A stretch of DNA of 56,366 nt from Acidobacteriaceae bacterium (GCA_025361625.1 JANYKL010000065.1:1-56366), one strand, 5' to 3'; counted from the first letter of the stretch, positions 43,973 to 53,145 are shown. Translations and numbers: made by a program. Notes: generated by a model from the sequence alone, not told the origin.

Positions 43973-46900
43973 ATGGGGGTTCACCTTTCGAGGACATTTA
44001 AATCTGCCAGAAATTGTCGAGACTGTAGTGCGCGCAATGTGCGGGAGTTGATCGTCATCAAAACCGGAACCAGAATTTCCAGACTGCATTTCACTTTGAT
44101 CTTTGCGTGGCTGCTGCTCTTAAGTGGAGCGGGGATGTCAGCTTTTTCCCAGTCGCCTGCGGCTCGGTTGAGCCGTGAACGCGAAGTAAATCCGCCTTAC
44201 CGTCGCGACAACCTCGAATCGAACTGGACTCGCCGTGGTAGACAGGTGGCCTCGGGGTCCGCTGCCGAACTTCGATTAGCAGCTTACAGAAGCAAATTGA
44301 GGATGCGTGCGGTTCGCGCTGCAGCATTTAAATCGGGGTCATTTGGCAGCAGTGACTCTTCTTCTAGCCCGGCATTTTGGACCCCGATCGGTCCTGCACC
44401 GCTAGCCTCAGACGCAACCGGCTCAGGAATGCAGGACTACAACTGGGTCTCAGGCCGCGCCTCTTCGGTCGTAATCGGTCCAGCGGACTCAACCGGGAAC
44501 ACCTTCCTCGTCGGCGGAGCTTATGGGGGAGTATGGCGATCAGCTAACGCAGGAAGCTTAAGTCAACTGCCAGGCTCCGTCACATGGACGCCCTTAATCG
44601 ACGATCAACCCTCGCTGGCGGTGGGTGCCATCGCTCTGCAACCAGTAGCCGCGGGAAGCCCGAGCAACGTCATATTAGTGGGAACGGGAGAGACGAACAG
44701 TTCCGGAGACTCTTACTATGGACTGGGAATACTGCGTTCGTCCGATGGCGGTTCAACATGGAAACAAATCGAGGGCATCGGATCGTCTCAACCTCCAGAT
44801 ACCACTTTTGTCGGAGTCGGATTTAGCAAGATCGCATTCAGCACCGCAAACCCTAACCTAGTTGTAGCCGCGACCGCCGGAAACAATGGGCTGGAGCTTG
44901 GCCTGGAAGAGGACGGCAATTCGAGCGCTCGCGGGCTCTATTTTTCGGCCGACGCCGGCCTTACATGGAGTTGCGCAATACTCTCCGACGGCGCTGTTGC
45001 CGCGTCGGCGACTTCAGTCGTCTACAACCCCAGCCAAGGAGCACTTGGAACTTTCTACGCCTTCGTTCGCCGCCATGGACTCTACTCCTCGGCGGACGGC
45101 CAACATTTCACCCGTTCGCTACAGCCGACTTCAGGTCTCGCATCGGCAAATTGCCCTGCCGGATCAAACAGCTCGTCCTGTTTGATCTACCGCGGAGAAT
45201 TTGCGCTGGTGCCGGAGCGAAATGAGATGTATGCGTGGATCGTCGATCTCCAGCCCGACGTGGATGGCAATCAACAGCCGGCAGACGAAGGCATCTGGCG
45301 GTCGCTTAACGGCGGGACGAGTTGGACGCAGATCCTGGACAACGGAATCACGAACTGCGGCGACAGCGCCTTCGGACCGAGCGACAGCGGTTGCGGAGTC
45401 GAACAGAGTTACTACAATCTCGCTCTCGCGGCTGTCTCGTCTGGTACCGCCACTGATTTGTATGCAGGAGCCGTCAACCTCTACAAGTGCACCATCGCTG
45501 GTGGCACGGTTTGCCTGCAAGGCGACTGGATCAACCTGACCCATGTCTATGGTTGCAATCCCGGGCCACTTGGAGAGCCCGCGCACGTCCATCCCGACCA
45601 GCACGGGATTGCGTTCATGGTGGCGAACGGCAAGGCGATGGGATATTTCGCGCATGATGGCGGAGTGAGCAGGACGCTAGACGGCTACGCCGGGCTGCCC
45701 TCGGGAAACTGCTTCGGAGCCAATCAATTCGACAGCTTAAGCCAAACGCTGGGGTCCATGACAGAGTTCGTATCGATTTCAGTTCATCCGACCAATCCGG
45801 ACATTCTGCTCGGCGGCACGCAGGATAATGGTTCGCCGAAGACTTCGACCGCAACAAGCAGCGCCACCTGGCAGAATGCGCTCGGCGGCGATGGCGGGTT
45901 CAATGCCATTAATCCTTCGAGCACGAACCAGTGGTTTGCCGCGAATCCCTACCTCAACATTCTCAAATGCGAGGCGGGAGCGGCTTGTAATGATACGGAC
46001 TTTAGCCCGTTGATCGGTTCTTCTACGCTCGGAGGAGACCAAGGGGGCTTTTACACCCCGTACATTCTTGATCCGAAAAATGGCAGCGAACTTCTGGTAG
46101 GTACTTGCCGAGTCTGGCGTGTTAGTACATCTGGGACGGCTCCGCTGGAATTGAGCGACGATTTCGAAACCCTCGGGACCGGTGTTTGCACCGGAAGTGA
46201 AACTAATTTAGTGACTGCGCTTGCCGCCGGCGGCCCGGTGTTCGCTAACCACTCTTCGGTCGTTTATGCCACAACCAATGGATTTGGTCCGCTAGCGGGT
46301 ATTCCAGGAGGCGAAATTTGGGTCACGACAAATGCTGGCGTCAAAAAAATGGGGAACGTCACGGGACCCATAAATCCGGCTGGGTACGCGCTTGGAGCCG
46401 TTGCCCTTGATTCTTCCGACGTCAGCGGTAACACCGCCTACGTTGGCATCATGGGTTTCAGCACTTTGTCGCATCCGACGTCACACCTTTGGAAGACGTC
46501 AACCGCGGGTGGAAGCTGGGCAGATTGGACGGGTGCCGGGGCTACCGCGATACCCAATGCTCCTGTTAACGCTTTGCTTGTCGATTCGGCGACCGGCCTG
46601 GTTTATGCGGGGAACGACGTAGGCGTGTTTGTCAGCCCAACCTTGGGCCCAAGTTGGACGGAGATCGGGCCGGCGCCGGGATCCACCACATCCGGCTTTT
46701 TGCCCAATGCTCCCGTATCAGCGTTGAGAATTTTTAATGACGGCGCGGGCACGAAAAGTTTAGTGGCTTCCACGTACGGACGAGGCGTCTGGACTTTCCC
46801 GCTCTCCCCTAACTACAGCAACGCAATCTCGAATTCTTCGAAAACAGTTTTTGCGGGACAGAGTGCAATTTTCAATGGCGCTTTGGCAGCCGAGGCTAAT

Positions 46901-48634
46901 TATGCGAGCACGGTCAACTTAACGTGTGCCAATGAAGTTCCGGCGTTAACAACCTGCTTGTTGGTTCCGAGCCAGGCAAACCTGGCCGCGAGCTCCAGTG
47001 TGCCTTATACCGTCAATGCCAGCGGAATGGTCGGCGACTACACTTTCACGGCGCATGCCTCAGGTACCGACTCTAGCGCTCTCAAGCACGATGTCTCTCT
47101 CGCGCTCCACGTCGTGGACTTCGCCTTGACCGCACCAAGTCCGAATTCGATTGTGGTATCACAAGGCGGAATGTCGGCGGCAAGCACGTTTCAGGTCACA
47201 GCCGCCGGCAGTTTCTCGGGTAGCGTTACACTGACCTGTTCGTCGGGATTGCCAAGCGGAGCATCGTGTTCGTTTTCGCCGTCAAGCACGGTCAATCCTA
47301 CGGCCTCAAATTCAGTCCTTGTCTCGCTGATCGTATCGGGATCGACTGGCATCGCCACGGGAGGCCCCACGATGGTTACGGTAGCCGCGACGTCTGCTGG
47401 CGCGCCATCGGCAAAATTACAGACTTTTGGGCTGACGGTTACCCCACCGTTTCCAGACTTTGCCATTGCTGTCACACCCTCCCCGTCGACGACGGCAATC
47501 AATCAGAATGGGAGTTGGAGCGGAACCCTGACATCAATCGATGGCTATAGCGGCTTGGTTACGCTGTCGTGCTCCGCTGGCGCTCCGGCCACGTGCAGCG
47601 CCAATCCTCGAACGATTTCCCCCACGGGCCTGGGCTCTCCATTCACGGTCACGCTTGGCAACGCCACCGCCGCAACTTTCAACTTCACAATTCAAGGGAC
47701 CGACGGAACGATCACTCGTGCCACGCCTACCGAAACACTTTCGGTCACAGGCATTGGAGAAAACGTTACGTGGATGAATACGGGCAATTCCTCCGTATCG
47801 GTGTTAGCCGGTCAAGTTGCAAGCTATACTTTCTCGGCGGCTCCTGTGGGCGGACTAACGTTCACATCGCCAATAAATTTTGCTTGCAGCAACTTGCCTG
47901 CGTTGACCAGTTGCGTATTTAGTCCACCTTCCATTCAGACTGGGGCCGCCGCAAGAAGCGTCACGCTTTCGATCTCAACCGCCGGTCCTAATTTCGGCAT
48001 ACGCTCGCAACTCAGTGACAATTCCGTCTCGACGCCCAGCAATACCCGTTTCCCCCGGACCGGGTTTGAGTCCACAATTTTGTCGCTATTCGCTTTTGGG
48101 TGTGCCTTCGCCGCCGGAATCGTCGTATTTTCAGGACGAAACAAGAAACAGCAGCTCGGCGCTGGGTTGTTGGGAATTTTCCTGACGCTCGGATCCATGT
48201 CAGAAGTGTCGTGTGGCGGCTTGGCCGGCAGCTCGAGCACGACGCCACCGCCGCCAACCGTGACCGTAACTGTCAATCCCGGCTTGGCGACCCTGTTTGC
48301 GAATGAGGCGGGGAACGCTTGGCCGGCAATTGTGAAGCAACAACAATTTGCAGCCACCGTTAGCGGAAGCACGAATCAGGCTGTCACGTGGAGCGTGCAA
48401 GGCGGAAGCGGTAGTGGCGCCATCGATTCAACCGGACTTTTTACGAGTCCCGCGCTCGTTCCGAACCCTTCAACTGTAACCGTACAGGCAACCTCGACGC
48501 TCACCTCGGTCCCGGCCTCGTCGTTCGTCACCATTTCTCCGGCCACAGCGCTTGGATCTTCACAGATCACAGTGACGGCCGCTCCCTCGGATGGGACGTC
48601 GCAAAGTGCGGTTGTGACGCTGATTGTTCAGTAG
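43973..48634 (+). CDS. Giant secreted protein: Asp-box beta-propeller, Ig-like repeats, internal hydrophobic-Cys module
   Basis: This 1553-residue protein has a hydrophobic export signal around residues 38-55. A sortilin/BNR-type propeller (about 115-950) shows repeated Asp-boxes such as SSDGGSTWKQI, SADAGLTWSC and SLNGGTSWTQI. Several Ig-like repeats (about 955-1350) follow, with LTCSSGLPSGASCSFSPSS and similar Cys pairs. Two hydrophobic segments (about 1367-1388 and 1396-1410) flank RNKKQQ and are followed by SCGG (Cys1414), a Pro/Thr linker and a Big2-like domain to the end. It probably acts at the cell surface; substrate unknown. The first ATG gives a long n-region, and GTG 44039 or TTG 44048 are alternatives. 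Confidence 0.85.
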   Translation: MGVHLSRTFKSARNCRDCSARNVRELIVIKTGTRISRLHFTLIFAWLLLLSGAGMSAFSQSPAARLSREREVNPPYRRDNLESNWTRRGRQVASGSAAELRLAAYRSKLRMRAVRAAAFKSGSFGSSDSSSSPAFWTPIGPAPLASDATGSGMQDYNWVSGRASSVVIGPADSTGNTFLVGGAYGGVWRSANAGSLSQLPGSVTWTPLIDDQPSLAVGAIALQPVAAGSPSNVILVGTGETNSSGDSYYGLGILRSSDGGSTWKQIEGIGSSQPPDTTFVGVGFSKIAFSTANPNLVVAATAGNNGLELGLEEDGNSSARGLYFSADAGLTWSCAILSDGAVAASATSVVYNPSQGALGTFYAFVRRHGLYSSADGQHFTRSLQPTSGLASANCPAGSNSSSCLIYRGEFALVPERNEMYAWIVDLQPDVDGNQQPADEGIWRSLNGGTSWTQILDNGITNCGDSAFGPSDSGCGVEQSYYNLALAAVSSGTATDLYAGAVNLYKCTIAGGTVCLQGDWINLTHVYGCNPGPLGEPAHVHPDQHGIAFMVANGKAMGYFAHDGGVSRTLDGYAGLPSGNCFGANQFDSLSQTLGSMTEFVSISVHPTNPDILLGGTQDNGSPKTSTATSSATWQNALGGDGGFNAINPSSTNQWFAANPYLNILKCEAGAACNDTDFSPLIGSSTLGGDQGGFYTPYILDPKNGSELLVGTCRVWRVSTSGTAPLELSDDFETLGTGVCTGSETNLVTALAAGGPVFANHSSVVYATTNGFGPLAGIPGGEIWVTTNAGVKKMGNVTGPINPAGYALGAVALDSSDVSGNTAYVGIMGFSTLSHPTSHLWKTSTAGGSWADWTGAGATAIPNAPVNALLVDSATGLVYAGNDVGVFVSPTLGPSWTEIGPAPGSTTSGFLPNAPVSALRIFNDGAGTKSLVASTYGRGVWTFPLSPNYSNAISNSSKTVFAGQSAIFNGALAAEANYASTVNLTCANEVPALTTCLLVPSQANLAASSSVPYTVNASGMVGDYTFTAHASGTDSSALKHDVSLALHVVDFALTAPSPNSIVVSQGGMSAASTFQVTAAGSFSGSVTLTCSSGLPSGASCSFSPSSTVNPTASNSVLVSLIVSGSTGIATGGPTMVTVAATSAGAPSAKLQTFGLTVTPPFPDFAIAVTPSPSTTAINQNGSWSGTLTSIDGYSGLVTLSCSAGAPATCSANPRTISPTGLGSPFTVTLGNATAATFNFTIQGTDGTITRATPTETLSVTGIGENVTWMNTGNSSVSVLAGQVASYTFSAAPVGGLTFTSPINFACSNLPALTSCVFSPPSIQTGAAARSVTLSISTAGPNFGIRSQLSDNSVSTPSNTRFPRTGFESTILSLFAFGCAFAAGIVVFSGRNKKQQLGAGLLGIFLTLGSMSEVSCGGLAGSSSTTPPPPTVTVTVNPGLATLFANEAGNAWPAIVKQQQFAATVSGSTNQAVTWSVQGGSGSGAIDSTGLFTSPALVPNPSTVTVQATSTLTSVPASSFVTISPATALGSSQITVTAAPSDGTSQSAVVTLIVQ

Positions 48635-48695
48635 CTCAACGTTGGGGCTAGGCGATGTGATCAGATAATTCAGAACCGTTGATAACGCGCAGCGC

Positions 48696-49298
48696 TCATT
48701 TCTTCACAAAAAACTTTCCTAACCCAAGCCGCACCTGAATTGTGTTCACGCCAGGATTCGGCACGGTCAATCCCGCATTGGAAATGTGCACGTAGCGCAG
48801 ATCGAGGGACCACGCTCGCTCACCTAGAAAGTGAGCGCCGAGCGCAGCCCCACTGGTGAAATTGATGGTTGATGTGCCGCTTGGAACTTCGTGCGTTGTA
48901 AAAAGAGTTCCCCCATTTAGTTCGAGGTAGGGAGCAAGGTGCCCGCGCGAAGCAAAGAGCCATTTGAAAACGACGGGATTGACTCCCGCGCCGAAGGCCG
49001 TGTTCGCTGGCTGAAAAACAGCGAAGGCGGGCACTGCCTCGAGCGCTACTTCGAAGCGGCCGTTCAAAAAAGAGGGGCCGTGCGGAGCCGTCAGGATCCA
49101 ACCGTAGCGGACGCCCGCGTTCCACACGCTGGTGTTCTGTGTGCCGCCCGCTACCGAGTGGCCGCCTCCCGTCCAAACCTGGAGTTCGCGACCGCCCTCT
49201 TCGGGGCGGTCTTGGGCTTGGGCAAAATTCGTGGTGAAGGATGCGACTATTAAGAGAAGGGGCCAAAACCAGCACGGCTTCAGGTGCGATCGCGTCAC
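48696..49298 (-). CDS. PagL-like lipid A 3-O-deacylase
   Basis: From the GTG at 49298 the protein is 200 residues: a signal peptide (about 1-28, ending NFAQA) and an eight-strand-like barrel. The PagL motif HISNAGL gives His171 and Ser173. PagL removes the 3-O acyl chain of lipid A in the outer membrane. The family's third catalytic residue, Glu at His+14, is Asn185 here. This start is preferred over the upstream TTG at 49334 because the extra 12 codons coincide with a near-consensus promoter. The gene is convergent with the giant secreted protein. Confidence 0.82.
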   Translation of the reverse strand: MTRSHLKPCWFWPLLLIVASFTTNFAQAQDRPEEGGRELQVWTGGGHSVAGGTQNTSVWNAGVRYGWILTAPHGPSFLNGRFEVALEAVPAFAVFQPANTAFGAGVNPVVFKWLFASRGHLAPYLELNGGTLFTTHEVPSGTSTINFTSGAALGAHFLGERAWSLDLRYVHISNAGLTVPNPGVNTIQVRLGLGKFFVKK

Positions 49299-49305
49299 AC
49301 GTCGA

Positions 49306-49334
49306 GTTATAGTTCGAGTCAAGGGTAGAGTCAA
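49306..49334 (-). promoter_or_regulatory. Promoter of the PagL-like gene, probably leaderless
   Basis: TTGACT (49334-49329), a 17-bp spacer and TATAAC (49311-49306) lie on the minus strand. The -10 ends 7 nt before the GTG at 49298, so the expected transcription start falls on the start codon. Confidence 0.65.
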
Positions 49335-49446
49335 CTTCGAAGAAGATACTCCAAACTAAACGAATAGTTCCTGGCGTTGGCGTAGTGCTGATTTCTTTCT
49401 TGTCTAGATAAGGATGTGTTTGCCTGGCGATGTCTGACCAGCCGGG

Positions 49447-50202
49447 CTAGAGGCCCAGGCCGCCGTCGACAGCCAGCAATTGCCCGGTGATGAAATGTGG
49501 GGCAGTGGCGAAGAACAAGACGGCAGACACAATGTCGGCGGCCGAACCGTTGCGTCGCATGGGCGTCTGCTTGGACATTTTCTTCATAAAAGCGGTGGAC
49601 TTTTCTGCTAGTCCGATCATTCCGGGAGCCACGGTATTGACCGCGATCGCGGGAGCCAGTGCTTTTGCCATCACTTCAGTAAGCATGTGCAGCGCCGCTT
49701 TTGAAGAACAGTAATGCGCGTGCGTTGGCCAGGGGCGAAGGCCCCCGAGCGAGCCCATGTTGATGATTCGGCCGCGCTGCTTTTTCAGGTAAGGGAGAGC
49801 TTCGCGCGATACGAGAAAGGGTCCGCGCGTATTCGAAGCGAAGATGGCGTCCCATTGCGCGACTGTCAGGTTCGCGAAATCGACGGTCTCGTAATTTGCG
49901 GCGTTGTTGACGAGGACGTCAATCTTGCCGAACTCTGCGGCGACTTCCTTTACCATCTCGCGCACGCTGCGCTCGTCCGTGACATCGGTGCGCAAGGCGA
50001 GCGCCTGAACGCCGCAGTCTGACAATTCTTCCACCAAGCGCTGTGCCTCGCGCTGGGAATTGAGATAGGTAAAGGCGACGTCTGCACCCTTCTTTGCGGC
50101 AGCGATGGCGATGGCACACCCCAAGCGTTTCGCGCCTCCGGTGATAACGAATGTTTTGCCGGAAAGCTCAAGTTGATCGTTGAGGTCACGGGACTTTGGC
50201 AT
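49447..50202 (-). CDS. Short-chain dehydrogenase, pteridine-reductase-like
   Basis: The 251-residue SDR has the cofactor motif TGGAKRLG (21-28), in which the Arg after the glycine run is typical of NADPH-using pteridine reductases and FolM. It also has NNAA at 99-102, catalytic Ser151, and Tyr164-x3-Lys168 (YCSSK). Likely substrates are dihydrobiopterin, dihydromonapterin or dihydrofolate, but other keto substrates cannot be excluded. TAGAAT (50214-50209) ends 6 nt before the ATG with no ribosome-binding site, fitting a leaderless transcript. It is divergent from the glutaredoxin-like gene. Confidence 0.87.
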   Translation of the reverse strand: MPKSRDLNDQLELSGKTFVITGGAKRLGCAIAIAAAKKGADVAFTYLNSQREAQRLVEELSDCGVQALALRTDVTDERSVREMVKEVAAEFGKIDVLVNNAANYETVDFANLTVAQWDAIFASNTRGPFLVSREALPYLKKQRGRIINMGSLGGLRPWPTHAHYCSSKAALHMLTEVMAKALAPAIAVNTVAPGMIGLAEKSTAFMKKMSKQTPMRRNGSAADIVSAVLFFATAPHFITGQLLAVDGGLGL

Positions 50203-50275
50203 TTCGAGATTCTACGCTTCGTTTTTGTCTGTTCGATATAGAGCCAGTCGCGGATTACATGTAATGCGTTTCGGA

Positions 50276-50304
50276 TTGTGGGGGGAAAACGTTACTGTTA
50301 CACT
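50276..50304 (+). promoter_or_regulatory. Promoter of the glutaredoxin-like gene, probably leaderless
   Basis: TTGTGG (50276-50281), a 17-bp spacer and TACACT (50299-50304) are followed after 7 nt by the ATG at 50312. There is no Shine-Dalgarno sequence in the gap. Confidence 0.5.
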
Positions 50305-50311
50305 CCGCGGC

Positions 50312-50557
50312 ATGACACAGGTCGGAGAGGTCATCGTTTATTCCCGCAAGGGATGTCATCTCTGCGAAATAGTTAAGGAGAGCCTGGCCAAGCTCCACAA
50401 GCGTGGGGGTTTCACTTGGCGTGAAGTTGATGTTGATTGCGATCTTGAAACGCGGCGGCTGTACGGTGACGAGGTCCCCGTGGTCTTCATCAATGGTCGG
50501 AAAGCCTTCAAGTACCGCATGGATGAACAGGAATTTTTGCGGAAGTTACACGCTTGA
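50312..50557 (+). CDS. Small glutaredoxin-like thiol oxidoreductase
   Basis: The 81-residue thioredoxin-fold protein has the active site CHLC (Cys15 and Cys18), the cis-Pro region EVPVVFINGRKAFKYRMD, and the DUF836/glutaredoxin length. It should catalyse dithiol-disulfide exchange in the cytoplasm. ATG at 50312 is chosen because the frame extended upstream has no sensible sequence and because a promoter ends 7 nt before it. It is 209 bp before the acyl-CoA ligase. Confidence 0.88.
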   Translation: MTQVGEVIVYSRKGCHLCEIVKESLAKLHKRGGFTWREVDVDCDLETRRLYGDEVPVVFINGRKAFKYRMDEQEFLRKLHA

Positions 50558-50752
50558 GTGAAAGTCAAGCGGCATAACGGTTCAAAACGGCAAGGGCGGG
50601 CACTTCTTTACTTGAAATTGCTGAGCGAATCTCTGATTTGAATTTTCCGTCTAGTACTTCGTTGTGCTCAGCGGCGGTCAGCGTCGCTGGACGGTTTGCT
50701 CTTTACAATGCCGTCTCGCCTTGCTTCGCTTCTCACTTCTTCACAATGCATT

Positions 50753-50758
50753 TACAAT
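50753..50758 (+). promoter_or_regulatory. Putative -10 element of the acyl-CoA ligase
   Basis: TACAAT ends 8 nt before the ATG at 50767, with TTCTCA 17 bp further upstream. A second TTTACAAT lies at 50702-50709. No ribosome-binding site separates it from the start. Confidence 0.4.
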
Positions 50759-50766
50759 CAGCGCCG

Positions 50767-52335
50767 ATGCTTCGCACCCATCTCTACGCAGACCCCTCGG
50801 GCCTCAACGTTCATGACATTGTTTTGCGAAGTTGTGTGGAATTTTCCGGGAAGACTGCTCTGGTCGATGCGTCGTGCGGGCGCCGCATCAGTTTTGGTGA
50901 ATACGGCACGCTGGTTGAATCCCTTGCCCGTGGCCTTGTATCGGCTGGCCTGCGCCCCGGGGAAATCATTGCGATTCTACTTCCTAACTCCTGGGAGTTT
51001 GCAGTCACTTATCACGCCGCAACCTTGGCTGGAGCAGTTCCAACCCTTCTCAATCCGTCCTATCGAGAACGGGAGATTCGCTATCAACTGGAAAATTCCG
51101 GAGCAACCTTTCTCATCACCGACGCTCCGCTCTTAGACAACGTAAATCTTTCGGGGCTTCCTTTGCGCCGTGTATATACCACGCGCACGAGGGGCACGAG
51201 TTGCGAGGATTTTTCGGGGTTACTTCGATTCAACTCGGCAACGCTTCCCCAATCTGCAAATGATCCGCAAAAGTTGCTCGCTGCTCTTCCGTACTCGAGC
51301 GGCACGACCGGCATGCCCAAGGGAGTGATGCTGTCGCACTACAATCTGGTCGCGAATGTGTATCAAGTTCTGGGACCGAACGCCGCGTCCCTAATCGCGA
51401 GCGACGTGATGCTCTGCTTCCTGCCGCTCTACCACATTTATGGTTTGACGGTGGCTCTCACGCTTTCGCTGACCCTCGGGTCAACCCTCGTGCTCATGCC
51501 GCGCTTTGATATAGTAAAGTTGTGCTCGCTGATTACTCAAGAGGGTGTGACCATGATGCCGGTCGTTCCTCCGGCTATTAACGCCATGTGTCAGTCGGCG
51601 GAGGAGGGTACTTTTCCCAAAGAACATCGCATTCGCTGGATTAAAAGCGGGGCTGCCCCGCTCGCTCCCGAACTCGCGCGGAGACTGACCGAGCTCACCG
51701 GAATTGCCGTCAACCAGGGCTACGGCATGACGGAAGCGTCGCCAGTCACTCACGTCGGATTTTGTGAGCCGCCCGAGATGAATCGACCAGCTTCAATCGG
51801 GCGACCGCTTGCCATGACCGAATGCAGAATTCTTGACGCAGAAGGCAACGAAGTCTTGCCAGGCGAATCAGGAGAACTGGTGATGCGCGGCCCGCAATTC
51901 ATGGTCGGCTACTGGAAGGAGCCCGAGGCAACGGCTGCAGTGTTGCGCGATGGCTGGTATTTTTCCGGCGACATTGTGCGGCGCGATGATGAAGGTTTTT
52001 TTTATGTGCTCGATCGCAGCAAAGAAATGATCAAGTACAAGGGGTTTCCGGTGGCGCCTGCGGAGGTGGAGGCTGTGCTGCTCGAACATCCGGCGGTTCG
52101 CGATTGCGGCGTGGTTGCGAAACCGGATGTTGCGGCCGGAGAAATTCCCTGTGCCTTCATTGTGCTCCGCGACAATTATGCCGGGTCGCCTGCGCTCGAC
52201 CAGGAACTTAGAAATTTCGTAGCCGAACGACTTTCTCGACACAAGCAGCCGCGCGAGATTCACTTTGTAAATCAAGTACCGCGAACACCGTCGGGAAAAA
52301 TTTTGCGGCGCGAGTTGCGGAAGGCCTTGCTATAG
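50767..52335 (+). CDS. AMP-forming acyl-CoA ligase (ANL superfamily)
   Basis: The 522-residue protein from ATG 50767 (MLRTHLYADPSGLNVHDIVL) has the P-loop YSSGTTGMPKGVM, the A5 motif GYGMTEAS, the hinge region SGDIVRRDDEGFFYVLDRSK and the catalytic lysine motif PRTPSGKILRREL. It adenylates a carboxylate and links it to CoA. It resembles 4-coumarate-CoA and medium/long-chain fatty acyl-CoA ligases; the acid cannot be predicted. Upstream in-frame starts (50746 ATG, 50638 TTG) add a non-conserved leader. It is transcribed alone as far as can be seen. Confidence 0.92.
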   Translation: MLRTHLYADPSGLNVHDIVLRSCVEFSGKTALVDASCGRRISFGEYGTLVESLARGLVSAGLRPGEIIAILLPNSWEFAVTYHAATLAGAVPTLLNPSYREREIRYQLENSGATFLITDAPLLDNVNLSGLPLRRVYTTRTRGTSCEDFSGLLRFNSATLPQSANDPQKLLAALPYSSGTTGMPKGVMLSHYNLVANVYQVLGPNAASLIASDVMLCFLPLYHIYGLTVALTLSLTLGSTLVLMPRFDIVKLCSLITQEGVTMMPVVPPAINAMCQSAEEGTFPKEHRIRWIKSGAAPLAPELARRLTELTGIAVNQGYGMTEASPVTHVGFCEPPEMNRPASIGRPLAMTECRILDAEGNEVLPGESGELVMRGPQFMVGYWKEPEATAAVLRDGWYFSGDIVRRDDEGFFYVLDRSKEMIKYKGFPVAPAEVEAVLLEHPAVRDCGVVAKPDVAAGEIPCAFIVLRDNYAGSPALDQELRNFVAERLSRHKQPREIHFVNQVPRTPSGKILRRELRKALL

Positions 52336-52417
52336 GCCGCGCTGAATCGAAGCCGGTGTTGATTCTGATGGGCCCCCAGGCTGTTGGCAACTGCTCAGAT
52401 GCTAAACTCGCTTTCGC

Positions 52418-52726
52418 ATGCGGATGGACATCTTACCCTTGTGTGATCAGCATTTCCGCACCATGGAGCCCGCACTTGCTCCCTATAATTCCGACTACTC
52501 TGTCGAATTTTTTCGTTGTACTGATAAATTCTGCCACCGCTGCTTTGGCGAACGCGTCGGCTACATTACGCCGAAACGAGGAGATGCACCCGTATTGACG
52601 CCTAACCAACCTAACTGCGACCGCCACGGTCGCCCGATGTTCATAGTTAGTCATGATCGGCAGCGTAATCACGTAACCTACGCCTGCCCCGAATCGGGCT
52701 GTCCCGAACGAATTTTGCGGCCTTAG
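52418..52726 (+). CDS. Small Cys/His-rich protein with two metal-knuckle pairs, unknown function
   Basis: The 102-residue protein has Cys9-x2-His12, Cys34-x4-Cys39-x2-Cys42, Cys67-x2-His70 and Cys90-x4-Cys95. This spacing suggests two treble-clef or zinc-ribbon sites. No other domain is seen. TAAACT (52403-52408) lies 9 nt before the ATG at 52418 and may be the -10 of a leaderless transcript; ATG 52424 is an alternative. I do not recognise the family. Confidence 0.65.
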   Translation: MRMDILPLCDQHFRTMEPALAPYNSDYSVEFFRCTDKFCHRCFGERVGYITPKRGDAPVLTPNQPNCDRHGRPMFIVSHDRQRNHVTYACPESGCPERILRP

Positions 52727-52756
52727 CCCCGTCCGCTTGCGTAGTTCACCCCTGAA

Positions 52757-53137
52757 TTAGTCGCTCACAATCCAAGCCAGCTGTGCCGCCGTTAGAGGCA
52801 CTACGCTCAAGCGGCCTTGCCGCACCAGAGGCGACTCGACAAATAATTTATTCGCTTTGATCTCTGCCAGTGTCTTCGGCTTACGGATCTCTTTACCGAC
52901 CTTAATCTTGACCTCCGGCGACTTCGTGTCGCTCCCATCGATCGCGACCACCGACGCGGTTCCGACGGCGCTCTTCTCGTCGCCAGTGTGGTAGACGACA
53001 AGATGGTCCCCTGGCTTCATCGCGCGTAGATGCTTCACCGCTGTTGGATTGGTAACACCGTCCCAGATTGTGCTTTTTTCGCGCTCAAGGTCGGCAAAGG
53101 AATAAACCGAGGGTTCCGTTTTAAGAAGGTAGTCCAT
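52757..53137 (-). CDS. EVE-domain protein
   Basis: The 126-residue protein opens MDYLLKTEPSVYSFADLERE, then WDGVTNPTAVKHLRAMKPGD and VYHTGDEKSAVGTASV, matching the EVE/PUA-like fold. EVE proteins bind modified bases (methylated DNA or RNA, such as 5-methylcytosine or N6-methyladenine). It is shorter than many members (about 150) because the C-terminal strand region is trimmed, but the binding core is complete. TACAAT (53151-53146) ends 8 nt before the ATG. It is divergent from the transglutaminase gene. Confidence 0.88.
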   Translation of the reverse strand: MDYLLKTEPSVYSFADLEREKSTIWDGVTNPTAVKHLRAMKPGDHLVVYHTGDEKSAVGTASVVAIDGSDTKSPEVKIKVGKEIRKPKTLAEIKANKLFVESPLVRQGRLSVVPLTAAQLAWIVSD

Positions 53138-53145
53138 GGGGAGGT

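Noticed and set aside
52384-52408. TTGGCA with TAAACT as a strong promoter of the Cys/His protein
   Set aside because: The -35-like TTGGCA is only 13 bp from TAAACT, too short for sigma-70; only the -10 position is kept as suggestive.
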